Source: CBDFLD01 sp965249005
Lineage (GTDB): Bacteria; Acidobacteriota; UBA6911
DNA length: 64,000 bases
Direction: 5' to 3'
Assembly (NCBI GenBank): GCA_965249005.1
Contig: CBDFLD010000019.1
Coordinates: 62,001 to 126,000 of the forward strand
The notes under the pieces are model-generated. The model saw only the letters and a list, made by a program, of their open reading frames with translations, did not search any database and had not been told where the DNA came from. The position numbers were made by a program, and so were the translations under genes. Shown here piece after piece: positions 35,018 through 45,007 of the stretch; the first letter of the stretch is position 1; every line of letters starts with the position of its first letter.

Positions 35018-35150
35018 CTAGGTCGAAAAGATAGTGTCGGGTTTTTCTCCGAAGCGAAAACTTCTCCGAAGCGCTGTGGTTTCCGGGCAGTGGGTTGAGC
35101 GAGAAATCCCTGAGTGACACGACACGGTGGTATATATGGAGGTGAGTAAA

Positions 35151-36554
35151 TTGTCCAAAAGGCTACTGAACTCTTCACCCGGCTATACTCTGTCTGTTTG
35201 CTTGGAGTTGTCCTTGGATGCCGCGTTCTGTGCCCTCACCATGGCAATGATGGGGTTCTTCATCGTCCATCAACCCGCGTGCTGGGCTCAAGAAGATCCA
35301 TTGGCGCATCGAGCTGAGCTGATCAAGCAAGGATTCCTACCTCTTTTCGATGGCGAATCACTGGCAGAGTGGGATGTCAAGGAAGGTCATCGTGGGCATT
35401 GGGTCGTCAGAAATGGAATCATCGATTACGATGGCAAGGCTACCGGCGAGACGTTCGATGACAGGAGCTTGTGGACGAAAGAAGCGTACAGCGATTTTGT
35501 CCTCCATGCCGAGTGGAGGCTGCCAGCCAGGCCTACCATGAAGCCGCATCCCATCGTCCTCGCCAATGGTGACTTTGTCCTCGACGAAAAGGGCGAGCGC
35601 AAGACAGTGATGCGCCTGGACGCCGGGGACAGCGGGATCCTCCTTAGGGGAACCACCAGGTGCCAGGCTAATATCTGGAGTCAGGCCCTTGGCTCTGGTG
35701 AGATCAATGCCTATCGTAAAGACCAATCACTCCCCGATGGCTTGCGTAAGAAGTATATTCCTAGCAAGCGCGCCGACCGTCCTTTCGGGGAGTGGAATCG
35801 TTTCCTGGTCACAATGCGTGAAGACCACATCACGGTTGTGCTGAATGGTGAGAAGGTCATCGATACGGTCCGCTTGCCTGGCGTACCCCGAACGGGCCCG
35901 ATCGGGTTGCAGCATCACGGCGACCCGATTCAGTTTCGTAATTTATGGATCAAGCCGCTCAGACGACAAGAAGTGGAAGAGCGGATGGAACGGGCGCCTG
36001 GTGAGTTCGAGGATTTTCTGGCGGGAAAGACCTTGGCGGAGGATTTTGAGGTCTACTGGGACGGTGGTGCCACATGGTTGTTAAAGAACGGGGTATTGCG
36101 CGGCGAAAAACCTAGCAAAATCTCTTGGATCTTCACGAAGCAGAGCTATTCCGATTTCATTCTGACTTTCGATTTCAGGCTGTCTAAAGGAGGAAACGGG
36201 GGAGTATGCATTCGGTTTCCTTGGCCTGAGGCTGGAGATGCATCTCAAGGTCCGGCCTTCCTGGGTTATGAATGTCAGATTACGGAAACAGGGGAGGCCA
36301 ACGCGACCGGTTCGATATACGAGTTAGCGCGAGCCTATGAAAGCGATTCCGGGAATCGACCCATTCACAAGCCCGGAGCTTGGAATCACTATCGGATTTA
36401 TGCCAAGGGCGATCACTTGGTTACCTACGTCAACGGAAGAAAAACAGCAGAAACCCATGCGGATCGCAGCTATTCGGGACGCCTCGGGTTTCAGGTTCAC
36501 GAACCGGCTGAATGGATCGAATACCGAAACCTGAAGCTGAAACTCATCCGTTGA
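35151..36554 (+). CDS. Exported protein with two DUF1080 (3-keto-glycoside hydrolase-like) domains
   Basis: A 467-residue protein with an N-terminal hydrophobic export region (ALTMAMMGFFIVHQPACWAQ) and two tandem concanavalin-like DUF1080 domains. The first starts at LFDGESLAEWD, the second at DFLAGKTLAEDFEVYWDGG; each ends in the EYRNLKLK-type strand (FRNLWIKPL, EYRNLKLKL). I choose the TTG at 35151 because GGAGGTGA (35138-35145) sits eight bases before it; the ATG at 35136 overlaps that site. Some DUF1080 proteins hydrolyse 3-keto-sugars made by Gfo/Idh/MocA oxidases. The stop overlaps the next start by one base. Confidence 0.8.
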   Translation: MSKRLLNSSPGYTLSVCLELSLDAAFCALTMAMMGFFIVHQPACWAQEDPLAHRAELIKQGFLPLFDGESLAEWDVKEGHRGHWVVRNGIIDYDGKATGETFDDRSLWTKEAYSDFVLHAEWRLPARPTMKPHPIVLANGDFVLDEKGERKTVMRLDAGDSGILLRGTTRCQANIWSQALGSGEINAYRKDQSLPDGLRKKYIPSKRADRPFGEWNRFLVTMREDHITVVLNGEKVIDTVRLPGVPRTGPIGLQHHGDPIQFRNLWIKPLRRQEVEERMERAPGEFEDFLAGKTLAEDFEVYWDGGATWLLKNGVLRGEKPSKISWIFTKQSYSDFILTFDFRLSKGGNGGVCIRFPWPEAGDASQGPAFLGYECQITETGEANATGSIYELARAYESDSGNRPIHKPGAWNHYRIYAKGDHLVTYVNGRKTAETHADRSYSGRLGFQVHEPAEWIEYRNLKLKLIR

Positions 36555-39500
36555 TGCGGTATATGGGACGGCCAATGGGTTCATCGAGTTTTCGGCAATC
36601 GGCAATTTGTGAGGGTCGTCCAACATCAGGACGTCAGGGCTTCCGAGGGCTCTTCCTGTTTTTGGCTGTGCCGATGCTCTTCTGCGGGGCCTGTCGAGGG
36701 GAGAAAGGTCCCCCCTTATCCCCTCAGCAATCACTTGGCACATTCAAACTGCCCGAGGGCTTTCAGATTGAGATCGTTGCGGCCGAGCCAGAGGTCCGCG
36801 ACCCAGTTGCCATGGCATTCGACCCACAGGGGCGCCTGTTTGTGGTGGAAATGCCCGATTATCCGATGCAAGCCGAACCGAATGGGAAAATTAAGTTGCT
36901 CGAAGACCTCGACGAGAACGGGCACTTTGAGAAGAGCACCGTCTTTGCCGAGAGTCTCCATTTTCCAACCAGTGTCATGCCCTGGAGAGAGGGTGTTCTG
37001 GTTGCCACAGCTCCCGATGTTCTTTATCTGTCCGACACCGACGGCGACAACCGCGCCGACGAAAGACGCGTCATCCTGTCGGGTTTTAACGCCTACAATC
37101 CCCAGCTCCGGGTGAACGGGCTGCTGTACGGAAACGACAACTGGATTTACGCGGCCTACCCCAAGGTGGGTCCCTCCTGGAGAAATCCGGAGCAGTTTGG
37201 CCAGCCGGGCGAACCCATTCACTTCCCCGATCAGGCTGAAGTCCCTGCTGTTGATCTTCACCAACTGGGTATGGATTTTCGTTTTCGGCCCGATCCGTGG
37301 AAACTCGAACCGGCCGCGGGCAATTCTCAGTTTGGAAACACTTTCGATGCGCGAGGCAACCGCTTTACGCTTTGGAATAACAGCCATATCCGCCATGTCG
37401 TGATGGAACACCGATACCTAGCTCGAAACGCCTACCAGGGCGTGGCCTCGGCGATGCAGTTTCCATCGGACCACGAAAATCAGTCGACTATTTTCCCAGC
37501 CACAAAAAATCCCATCTATATTCACGAATCCCAGCTAGGGATCTTCACCTCTGCCTGCGGGAACTCCGTGTATACGGGTGGCAACTTTCCTGATAAGTAC
37601 AGCGGTGCCTATTTCGTGTGTGAGCCCGTACACAATTTGATCCATAGCGACATTCTCATTCCCATGGGTGCCACCTTCGTGGCGAAACGCGCGCTGGAAG
37701 AAGGGGAGTTTTTGGCTTCAACCGACAGCTGGTTCAAACCGGTCTTTACCACGGTCGGTCCCGACGGGGGTCTGTATGTCGTCGACTACTACCGCAAATA
37801 CGTGGAACATCCAGATTACATCCCCGAAGGGATGGAGGACCGCTTTGATTTGCGCGAAGGAGAAGAGCGAGGCCGCATTTATCGCATTGTCCATGAAACC
37901 AGCCGACCCACTGCCAAGCCGCGACTGATGGAAGCCACCACGGGAGTGTTGTTGGGGCAACTCTCCAACCCCAATATGTGGTGGCGGATTACAGCTCAGC
38001 GCCTGCTGGTCGAGCGTCAGGATCAATCCGTGGTCCCGGATCTTCGAGAGCTGGCCGTCAGTGCCTCGTCCGTGGAAGGCCGCATCCATGCGCTTTGGAC
38101 TCTGGAGGGACTGGGTGCACTCGGAGCTGACCTGGTGCTGCAGGCGCTGGATGATGAGAGCCCTTCAGTTCGCGAGCAGGCCATTCGACTGTCGGAAGGA
38201 GAGCTCTCGGACTCCGTCCAGAAAAAGCTGCGAAGCATGATCGATGAACCAGAGGCGCGTGTTCTGTTTCAGCTGGTCTGCACGCTGGGTCTGCTTCCCC
38301 CCGAAAAGTCCTTTCGGGCGCTCAGGAGGATTGTCAGCGATCGCATGAACGACGCCTGGTTTCAAATAGCTACGCTCTCGTCGGCATCGGAAACGGCCAT
38401 GCGATGGTTTCGAGCAATCAGCGAAGAGCGGGCGTTCCCTGAATGGGCGTCGAAGGGCAAGGGAGAATTTCTGCACCGGATTGCCGCCATCATCGGCGCT
38501 AGGCAAAAAGATCGCGAGATCGCGCAGATTCTCAATTCCGTAGAAGAAGAGAAGGACATTGGGTGGCGCCTCTCCTGCATTCAGGGGCTGGCAGAAGGTC
38601 TGAAGATGGGGACGAAAAAGCAGATACGCTTGCCGGCGGCAGCCCAGCGGATCTTGATTGAACTAACGCAAGAACCATCGCCTCAAATCGCATCGGCTGC
38701 CTTGGATGCCGCGCGGAGTATCGACCTGGCCGATTCACGGCAGCTGCGTGACTCTCTCAGAAACGCTGCTGAGATGGCTGCAAAGATGGAAACAGCAGTG
38801 GAGTCGCGTGTCCATGCCGTCAGATGGTTGGGACTCGATCCCACCGGTTCTTCAATTCCGCTGCTGAAACAACTCCTGAATCCACACCAACCTGTCAAGG
38901 TGCGAATTGCTGCTGTCAATGCTCTGTGGGACCGGGGCGATTCCGGTTCCCCTGAGACCTTCTTGGAGCAATGGAAAACATATCCTGGTCCCCTCCGAGA
39001 AGTCGTTGTAGAGGGGTTCTTTGACCATCCCACTTACCTGCCGGTGCTGCTCGATGCCATCGAAGACGAGAGAGCGCAGCCCAACACCTTGAGCCGTGGA
39101 AGGATATTTCAGCTGCTTCACTCTAGGGACGAGCAGATACGGCGGCGAGCGGAGGTTCTCTTCGCCGATGCGCTTAGAAATGACCGCTCGGAAATCATTG
39201 AAAGATATCGTCCCGCCCTAACCGCGGAGGGCGAGATTGAAAGGGGCCGGAAGGTTTTCAAGCAGCATTGCAGCGCCTGTCATAGAATCGATGGTGTGGG
39301 TTTTGATGTCGGTCCTGACTTGCTCGATCTCTCCGGCCGAAGGACAAAGGGATTTATGCTGACCGCCATCATTGACCCAGGCGCCAATATTACGGCTGGT
39401 TATGAAGAGTATCTGATTCAAACCCGAGATGGGAGAACGTTCAGCGGGGTGATCGCTGAGGACAGTCCCACCTCTGTAACCCTGCGGCGAAGAGAAGGAG

Positions 39501-39655
39501 ATGCAAATACTCTCTTGCGCACCAACATTGTAGATGTGCTAGGGTCAACCGTTTCAGCCATGCCAGAGGGCTTGGAGGAGGAGATTGGCATGCAGGAGAT
39601 GACCGACTTGCTCGAATATCTACAAAACGTAGGGCAGAGTGTTCACTCGCGCTAG
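36554..39655 (+). CDS. Membrane-bound dehydrogenase/HEAT/heme lipoprotein candidate
   Basis: About 1033 residues, same architecture as 11716-14862. A hydrophobic export segment with Cys (GLFLFLAVPMLFCGAC) suggests a lipoprotein. It is followed by the TIGR02604-like propeller (LGTFKLPEGFQIEIVAAEP, VVEMPDYP, DTDGDNRAD), HEAT-like repeats from about residue 470 to 880, and a c-type heme site CSACH near residue 905 with GFDVGPDLLDLSGR. The ATG overlaps the DUF1080 stop (TGATG), indicating coupling; earlier starts lie within that gene. DUF1080 plus this dehydrogenase is a recurring pairing in PVC and acidobacterial genomes. Confidence 0.8.
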   Translation: MRYMGRPMGSSSFRQSAICEGRPTSGRQGFRGLFLFLAVPMLFCGACRGEKGPPLSPQQSLGTFKLPEGFQIEIVAAEPEVRDPVAMAFDPQGRLFVVEMPDYPMQAEPNGKIKLLEDLDENGHFEKSTVFAESLHFPTSVMPWREGVLVATAPDVLYLSDTDGDNRADERRVILSGFNAYNPQLRVNGLLYGNDNWIYAAYPKVGPSWRNPEQFGQPGEPIHFPDQAEVPAVDLHQLGMDFRFRPDPWKLEPAAGNSQFGNTFDARGNRFTLWNNSHIRHVVMEHRYLARNAYQGVASAMQFPSDHENQSTIFPATKNPIYIHESQLGIFTSACGNSVYTGGNFPDKYSGAYFVCEPVHNLIHSDILIPMGATFVAKRALEEGEFLASTDSWFKPVFTTVGPDGGLYVVDYYRKYVEHPDYIPEGMEDRFDLREGEERGRIYRIVHETSRPTAKPRLMEATTGVLLGQLSNPNMWWRITAQRLLVERQDQSVVPDLRELAVSASSVEGRIHALWTLEGLGALGADLVLQALDDESPSVREQAIRLSEGELSDSVQKKLRSMIDEPEARVLFQLVCTLGLLPPEKSFRALRRIVSDRMNDAWFQIATLSSASETAMRWFRAISEERAFPEWASKGKGEFLHRIAAIIGARQKDREIAQILNSVEEEKDIGWRLSCIQGLAEGLKMGTKKQIRLPAAAQRILIELTQEPSPQIASAALDAARSIDLADSRQLRDSLRNAAEMAAKMETAVESRVHAVRWLGLDPTGSSIPLLKQLLNPHQPVKVRIAAVNALWDRGDSGSPETFLEQWKTYPGPLREVVVEGFFDHPTYLPVLLDAIEDERAQPNTLSRGRIFQLLHSRDEQIRRRAEVLFADALRNDRSEIIERYRPALTAEGEIERGRKVFKQHCSACHRIDGVGFDVGPDLLDLSGRRTKGFMLTAIIDPGANITAGYEEYLIQTRDGRTFSGVIAEDSPTSVTLRRREGDANTLLRTNIVDVLGSTVSAMPEGLEEEIGMQEMTDLLEYLQNVGQSVHSR

Positions 39656-41793
39656 TTCGTCAACGGCTCAGACTTCTCGCCAGAGGCAGCAAAATGTGTC
39701 GCAATTTCTCAGCTCGTCGATCCGCCCTTCAAAGTTGTTGGCAACAGAGTCGCTTCGGCCGCCTATGAATAGCTTGCCGGAGGAAGCAAAGCTCCGGTGG
39801 AGCCACTTGTAAGAGATCTCCGGCGTCGTCTTCCCGTTCAAGTATACCGTTACCCTGTTGCTATCACGCACGATTGCCGCGTAATTCCAGGTTTTCATCT
39901 CTATGTCCGTGACTCCCTGAATCGATTCTCCCGAAGGATCACCCTGAGTAAAGAGCAGCTTGCCTGGCGCCCCGGCCGTCCCCGCAATGCCCAAGCTGCC
40001 ATGCGGCTTGCCCTCGGCGCTATCCGGACCAAGGGAAAAAAGATAGCCCGTTGTTGCTCTCGCATCGACAGGCAGACCATTGTGGAACCACATCTCGACG
40101 GTGCACGACTCGGGAATTTCTTTGAGGTCGATGCTGATCCGTCCGCCGGCGAAATGCGGTGCCCGATTTATTCGCATGTCACCGGAAAAACCCGACCAGA
40201 GAGGACCTTCCAGATACAAGGCGATGCCGTCTTCGTACACTCCATGGTGGTTGTGCCCTGTCTCGTCGACGGCCTGCGAGCATTGGAACTCGTCCAACCG
40301 CAAATAAAGCAGAGGCTTCGAGGCTAGGACGGCCTGTGAATACGGACCGTGCTCTTCCTTCACTATCCGCCGCTCTCTTCCGGAAACTCCCTCCAATAGT
40401 TCTAGCAGGGTGCTGACGATCTTTGGTTCGGCGTCAACTTCCAGCGCAGCGGTACGCGCTTCCCAAGTCGTGTAACCGCCTAGCTTGTGCTGCTCCGGGG
40501 GCGGAATGTAGCCTTCGGAGCCGTTCGCCAGCTCAATATTAAACGTGGGTTGGAGTGGGCTTTGTACCTTGATCTTCAAACCGGTAATTGCGTAGACCTC
40601 GTTGGGTAGCGCGGTAATGCCAAGGTCGCCGAGGCGCAGTGCCTGCAACTTCAACTCCCGGCGGGGCTCCTCGGCCAAAATGAGCTGTTCTCGCGCGTAG
40701 ATCTCTGGGCGGTTGGCCGGCGGTCCGTCATTCATCTTGGCCATCAGGCCCTTGGCCCAAGCGAGACGTTGTTTGTCTGGTGTGCGTCGGGACAGTTCCA
40801 GTTTCGCTTCACTCATCACGATCGGAACCCAGTCTTGGTATTGGATCTGTTGGTAAGTGTGATACGCCACCTGTGCGAGTGCTTTGGCATAGTCTTGAAC
40901 GGTCGTCTCTTGACGCGGCTTACTGGGGTCCTGCCAGCCCAGATCCCCACTGGTTCCCTGTGACATGATTGCCACAAAGGGTGGCTCTATTTTCTCAGGC
41001 GCAATCAACCGTTTTATTTGTTCGGCGAATTGGCCAAAGTAATCGGCCGTGACGGACTTGGCACCTAAGACATAGTGCATGGAGTAGTTGGCGAGGAGCG
41101 CGATCGGCTGTCCGTCGGTAGACTGCACCGATAGGATCGAGAAATCAGGATCTACCGGTCCGGCCGGACCCACCACATCCGGATTCTGCTACCCCGCGCC
41201 GTTACTGGCTCGAACGGTCACGTCTCCGAAAGGATCTTCCCTCATACGGTCCGACCGCAGAATCCACCGCCGGCAATGGGTGTATTCAGGGGCTTTGGTG
41301 ACGGCCCAGCCGATGCGGGCGGGCCTTAGATTCTTTACTGCCCCTTCGATCGCTTCATGGATTCGATCCGCAAGAAACCGTTGGTAGTCGGCATCGGCGT
41401 CCGTGCCAAGGCAGCCCATGGCGGCCGGAGCCGAGTGCGTGTGGGTTGCTGCGATCAGCATTTGTTCCGGCAGCATGCCGGTGCTTCGCTGGGCTATTTG
41501 CTTCGCTTCGTCGAGGAGCTCTCGGGGCATCATGCAACTGTCGATCACGGCGATGGCAATGCGATTCTCGCCATCGTCCAGCACCAACGCGCGCGTGTGC
41601 AGGGGACCGCTGGCTTCTTTGGCTATCCTCGGCAGAAGCCCGCAGTTCATGACGACCGGAAGCGTTGTTGGTGTGACGTCGACGGCGTGCGCCCGGCGCG
41701 AAGGACGCGCTCGGGCGTTCTGGTGCAAGCCGAAGTCGCCACTAGGATGGCATCAACAACCAGGAATACGATCAGAAACGACCATCGTGTCAT
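39652..41793 (-). pseudogene. Neutral-ceramidase-like gene with LamG-type tail, three lesions
   Basis: Signal peptide MTRWSFLIVFLVVDAILVAT starts at 41793 behind GGGAGG. At about 41688 the frame slips: restoring one G gives VLRAGAHAVDVTPTTLP, the expected ceramidase N-terminus. The domain then runs on (AATHTHSAP) to an in-frame TAG at 41189-41191, where relatives have a residue before QNPDVV and AGPVDPD. It continues through the ceramidase region and a concanavalin/LamG-like domain (CTVEMWFHNG, NYAAIVRD, GRIDEL). There a deletion shifts frame again; the third frame reads EIATHFAASGEKSEPLTN and stops at 39652. Intact length would be about 720 residues. Confidence 0.8.
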
Positions 41794-41908
41794 CAAGGAG
41801 ATCCTCCCCTTTGTTTTGCAGCTGTAATAGACGAATAGGATCTCCCCGAGAGCAATCTGAGCCCACGCTCGGCGTGGAAACAATGCCACGTGAACTTTCG
41901 CCCCCACA

Positions 41909-41947
41909 ACCATGAAAATTGGATGGATCATATCCAATTTTCATGGT
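41909..41947. repeat. Perfect 16-bp inverted repeat (hairpin)
   Basis: ACCATGAAAATTGGAT (41909-41924) and ATCCAATTTTCATGGT (41932-41947) pair perfectly around a 7-base loop. There is no T-run, so it is not a standard terminator. It lies upstream of the ceramidase-like pseudogene and at the edge of the DUF4143 remnant, so it may be a junction of a lost element. Confidence 0.6.
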
Positions 41948-42185
41948 CGGATTCGCGTTCTGAGACCGTGGGCCGCCAGCATCCGAAAACGCCAGGTGAA
42001 GTCGCCGAAGGTGTATCTCCGCGATAGCGCGGTTCTGCATATTCTCCTTGAGACTGAATCGATGAGAGACCTGGAGCGCCATCCCAAGATCGCTGCTTCT
42101 TGGGAAGGGTTCCTTCTGGAAAGCCGTGTTGCGGCGCCTTGGAGCCATGCCGGAGCAGTGCTATTTTTGGGCCACGATGTCGGGC
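41945..42185 (+). pseudogene. C-terminal remnant of a DUF4143-type AAA ATPase
   Basis: The reading GRIRVLRPWAASIRKRQVKS, then PKVYLRDSAVLHILL and HPKIAASWEGFLLE, is the signature of the DUF4143 domain at the end of many AAA ATPases. After GAA at 42119-42121 one extra A shifts the frame; the next frame continues AVLRRLGAMPEQCYFWATMSG as expected, then degrades. The ATPase N-terminus is absent. A decayed fragment; the remainder of the 41794-42244 gap holds only the hairpin. Confidence 0.7.
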
Positions 42186-42244
42186 TGCGCAATTCCACCA
42201 GCCGGGTATTGCCTATCGCTTCGATCGCAGAGGGGAGCACGCTT

Positions 42245-43696
42245 TCATTCACTCTCAATAACTTTTCTTTCCTCGCTCATTTGAAGTGCCACTTCTTCGA
42301 AAGGGGCCTTTTTTTGTGACGTCAGCAGACTGACCACGACTTGCCCCATGAGAGCGACCAGCAGAGCGGGAATGATCGGTCTTTCCCAGAACTCCCGCAG
42401 AGTGTCCACATAGCTCACCAAAGCCGAGACCGCCGAACCCAGGACAATGGCTGCAACTGCCCCTTGCCATGTCGAACGTTTCCAATACCTGCCCAGCAGG
42501 ATCACCACCGCGAGCCCGCTCAGCACGATGGGAACGAAAATCTCGATAAACTGAACGATGGCCTCGATCGTTAGCGCCAGAAAAGTGGCAGCCAAAAAAA
42601 CCCACACCAAGGACCATCTTCCCACCGCGAGTGCCTTCCGTGGGTACCTTCCGGTACACATGGGATAGATGTGACGCACAAAAAAGGTCGCCGATACGGC
42701 AGCGTCAGAGTCTCCAGATGAGAAGATGGCCGCGCTGATCGCGACCACCACCACGGCCGCCACCCAAGTCGGAAGCACCTCGATGATCAACCAAGGAATG
42801 GCTTGATCCTGCGGAACGATCTTTGGATTGAGGGCGAAAACGCACATGCCCGTGATTCCGATCAAGGCTGCAAAGCAGATCTCGAACGAGCCCGCCACGA
42901 CCAGGCTCCATTTCGCAGTCTTTTCGCTGATGGAACTGTAGATTCGGTGTCGATTGTTCGTGTCAGAGATCATGGAAACGATCAGCACGAAGAAAAGGCT
43001 GATCACTTTTTTCCAGCCGAGGATCTCCACTCCAAAAAACGAGAAATACCCCGTCGGAACACTCGCCTTCAAACCCTCGAATCCATCAACACGCTCAAGC
43101 GCGACAATCGTTAGCACGACAAACCCAGACAACAAGATACAGGCTTGAACGATGTCGGTATAGACAACGGTCAGCAGCCCCCCGGGAATCGCCGTGACCG
43201 CCATCAAGACGCCAGCGATCAGAATACAAAGCTTCAATTCAATGCCGGTGATGAGGTTGATGATCAGTGCCCCGCCCGTCACCTGGACCGTGAGCCAGCA
43301 AACTTTCGAGAGAAACAGCATGACACTGGAAAAATTGTAGAGGATCCTGTTGCCGCCGTAGTAGCAGGCGATTTCCTCGCTCAAGGTCATGAATTTGTAT
43401 TTTCGCATCTCGGCGAATAGGACGCCCGTGACGATGATTCCCGCTCCCAGTCCCACCGGATACAGAGCGCCTCCCCATCCGCTGACATAGGAATGGCCCG
43501 AGGCCCCCAGTGTGACTCCGGTTCCGATGCCTGTCGCCAGGACTGTTCCCGTCAGCGCGAGGGTCCCCAGTCCCCGATTGGCCAGCAAGAGGTCCACGGG
43601 CTGTTTGACCCTTCGCATCCAGTACAGTGAAATCCCCAGCATTAAGACTCCGTAGCCGACCAGAGCCGTCAGAATGGGGAAGTTCAGGTTTTCCAC
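42245..43696 (-). CDS. Sodium:solute symporter (SSS family)
   Basis: A 483-residue transporter with about 13 membrane segments. The N-terminus has the SSS pattern (LTALVGYGVLMLGISLYWMR, LLANRGLGTLALTGTVLATG). The unusual feature is a shorter C-terminus than the sugar-type members. It lies 13 bases downstream of the LarA-like gene, so it probably imports the hydroxy acid or its precursor handled by the larA/uxaA genes. Confidence 0.88.
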   Translation of the reverse strand: MENLNFPILTALVGYGVLMLGISLYWMRRVKQPVDLLLANRGLGTLALTGTVLATGIGTGVTLGASGHSYVSGWGGALYPVGLGAGIIVTGVLFAEMRKYKFMTLSEEIACYYGGNRILYNFSSVMLFLSKVCWLTVQVTGGALIINLITGIELKLCILIAGVLMAVTAIPGGLLTVVYTDIVQACILLSGFVVLTIVALERVDGFEGLKASVPTGYFSFFGVEILGWKKVISLFFVLIVSMISDTNNRHRIYSSISEKTAKWSLVVAGSFEICFAALIGITGMCVFALNPKIVPQDQAIPWLIIEVLPTWVAAVVVVAISAAIFSSGDSDAAVSATFFVRHIYPMCTGRYPRKALAVGRWSLVWVFLAATFLALTIEAIVQFIEIFVPIVLSGLAVVILLGRYWKRSTWQGAVAAIVLGSAVSALVSYVDTLREFWERPIIPALLVALMGQVVVSLLTSQKKAPFEEVALQMSEERKVIESE

Positions 43697-43709
43697 GCGC
43701 GCTATCCTG

Positions 43710-44969
43710 TCAGACTAAACATGGAATGGTTTCATTGGCTCTGGGCATCACGCCAATGCGAGCCTTGGGCTCGATGCGCTTCAACGTGAGCGCAATCGCC
43801 TCATTAAGTTCAGCAATGGGGGCCAAGAGGAATCGCCGAACAGAATCGGGAGGCATTTCGGAAAAAAGCAGGACGCGCACCCGGCTGGCATCCCGCGCAA
43901 TCTGAAAAGCTTTGTGCGGCCCCACGCGAAATCCTTCCTGTTCGAAGCGCTTGATGACCTTCTCGTGTGAGGACACATCGTTCATCCAAGCTTCGTAATC
44001 CTCGCTTCCGCTCCCCTCGGGACAGGCGGCTACAAGGATGATGGTCCCTTGATCGCGTGTGATCAAACTGGCGTGCGCCAAAGCCTTTTGTGATTGGTAA
44101 AGGTTGATGTCCTTTGGATGCCCACCCGGTGACGCGATAACGAGATCGTAAGGGTGCCGGACTTTCACTTGGCATGTGGTCCGGACGATCGGGATTCCAA
44201 CATCCATGAGCGCGTGCGGGTCGCCTGCAAGAACTCGCACAATCTCACGCTTCGCCCCGAGGATTGCATTGAGCGCAAAGTGTATCCCGATTTTTCGGCC
44301 GATTTCTTCTACGTCCTCTCTGGCGGGATTCCCTTGAAATAGACCCAATCGAGCTTTCGAGTGCAGCATCAAAGAGTGGTTGTGGTCAATGGTTGCGCGA
44401 CCTGCCAGACCAATGGCGGCCCCTTTCGCGCCTCCCGAGAAGCCTTGAAACTGATGCGGCTCGATGTTTCCCGTCACGATTCGCAGATCGGCCTGAAGAA
44501 AACGGCGATTGATCCACACGGGAGTGTCACGTTGGGTCTTTCCTAGATAGGAAAGCTCGTCTTTTTGGTCTGCATCATGGCAAATCACGGAGTAACGTCC
44601 GAGTACGTTCCGGGGGATGAATGAGGCCCATTCTTCCTCTTTGATGGCTGGATGCAGACCGGTAGCGATTACAAACGTAATGCTTTCTGGGGAAATGCCG
44701 GACGCTTCAAGTCTCTGCAAAAGGGGGGGGAGGAGATACTCGTAAGGAACTGGACGGGTCTTGTCGTTGACCGCGATGGACACAGTCTTGGTCCCGCCGA
44801 ATTCCTCCAACCTCGCGGCGCCGATGGGCGCGTCAAGCGCCTCATCCACTGCAAGCCTTGGGTTCTCTACACCGGCCGTCAAAGACGGTTCAATCAGGTC
44901 CGCTGGCCGCCCACCTGGGATTTTGAAATCGACCTCACTCTGGCCGTAGGGAAGCGTGAAAGTAGTCAT
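43710..44969 (-). CDS. LarA-like (DUF2088) nickel-dependent racemase family protein
   Basis: A 419-residue member of the lactate racemase family, which uses a nickel-pincer nucleotide bound to a lysine. Candidate cofactor residues are visible: His in ATGLHPAIK, His and Lys in EPHQFQGFSGGAKGAAIG, and His in ATIDHNH. The cofactor-making genes larB, larC and larE are not in the window. Followed by a symporter and preceded by a UxaA-type lyase pair on the same strand; racemisation or epimerisation of a 2-hydroxy acid before dehydration or lysis is the likely role. Confidence 0.87.
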   Translation of the reverse strand: MTTFTLPYGQSEVDFKIPGGRPADLIEPSLTAGVENPRLAVDEALDAPIGAARLEEFGGTKTVSIAVNDKTRPVPYEYLLPPLLQRLEASGISPESITFVIATGLHPAIKEEEWASFIPRNVLGRYSVICHDADQKDELSYLGKTQRDTPVWINRRFLQADLRIVTGNIEPHQFQGFSGGAKGAAIGLAGRATIDHNHSLMLHSKARLGLFQGNPAREDVEEIGRKIGIHFALNAILGAKREIVRVLAGDPHALMDVGIPIVRTTCQVKVRHPYDLVIASPGGHPKDINLYQSQKALAHASLITRDQGTIILVAACPEGSGSEDYEAWMNDVSSHEKVIKRFEQEGFRVGPHKAFQIARDASRVRVLLFSEMPPDSVRRFLLAPIAELNEAIALTLKRIEPKARIGVMPRANETIPCLV

Positions 44970-45007
44970 GGGGCGCGGAGGTGAAAAACTGCAGATGCCG
45001 AGTTGAG

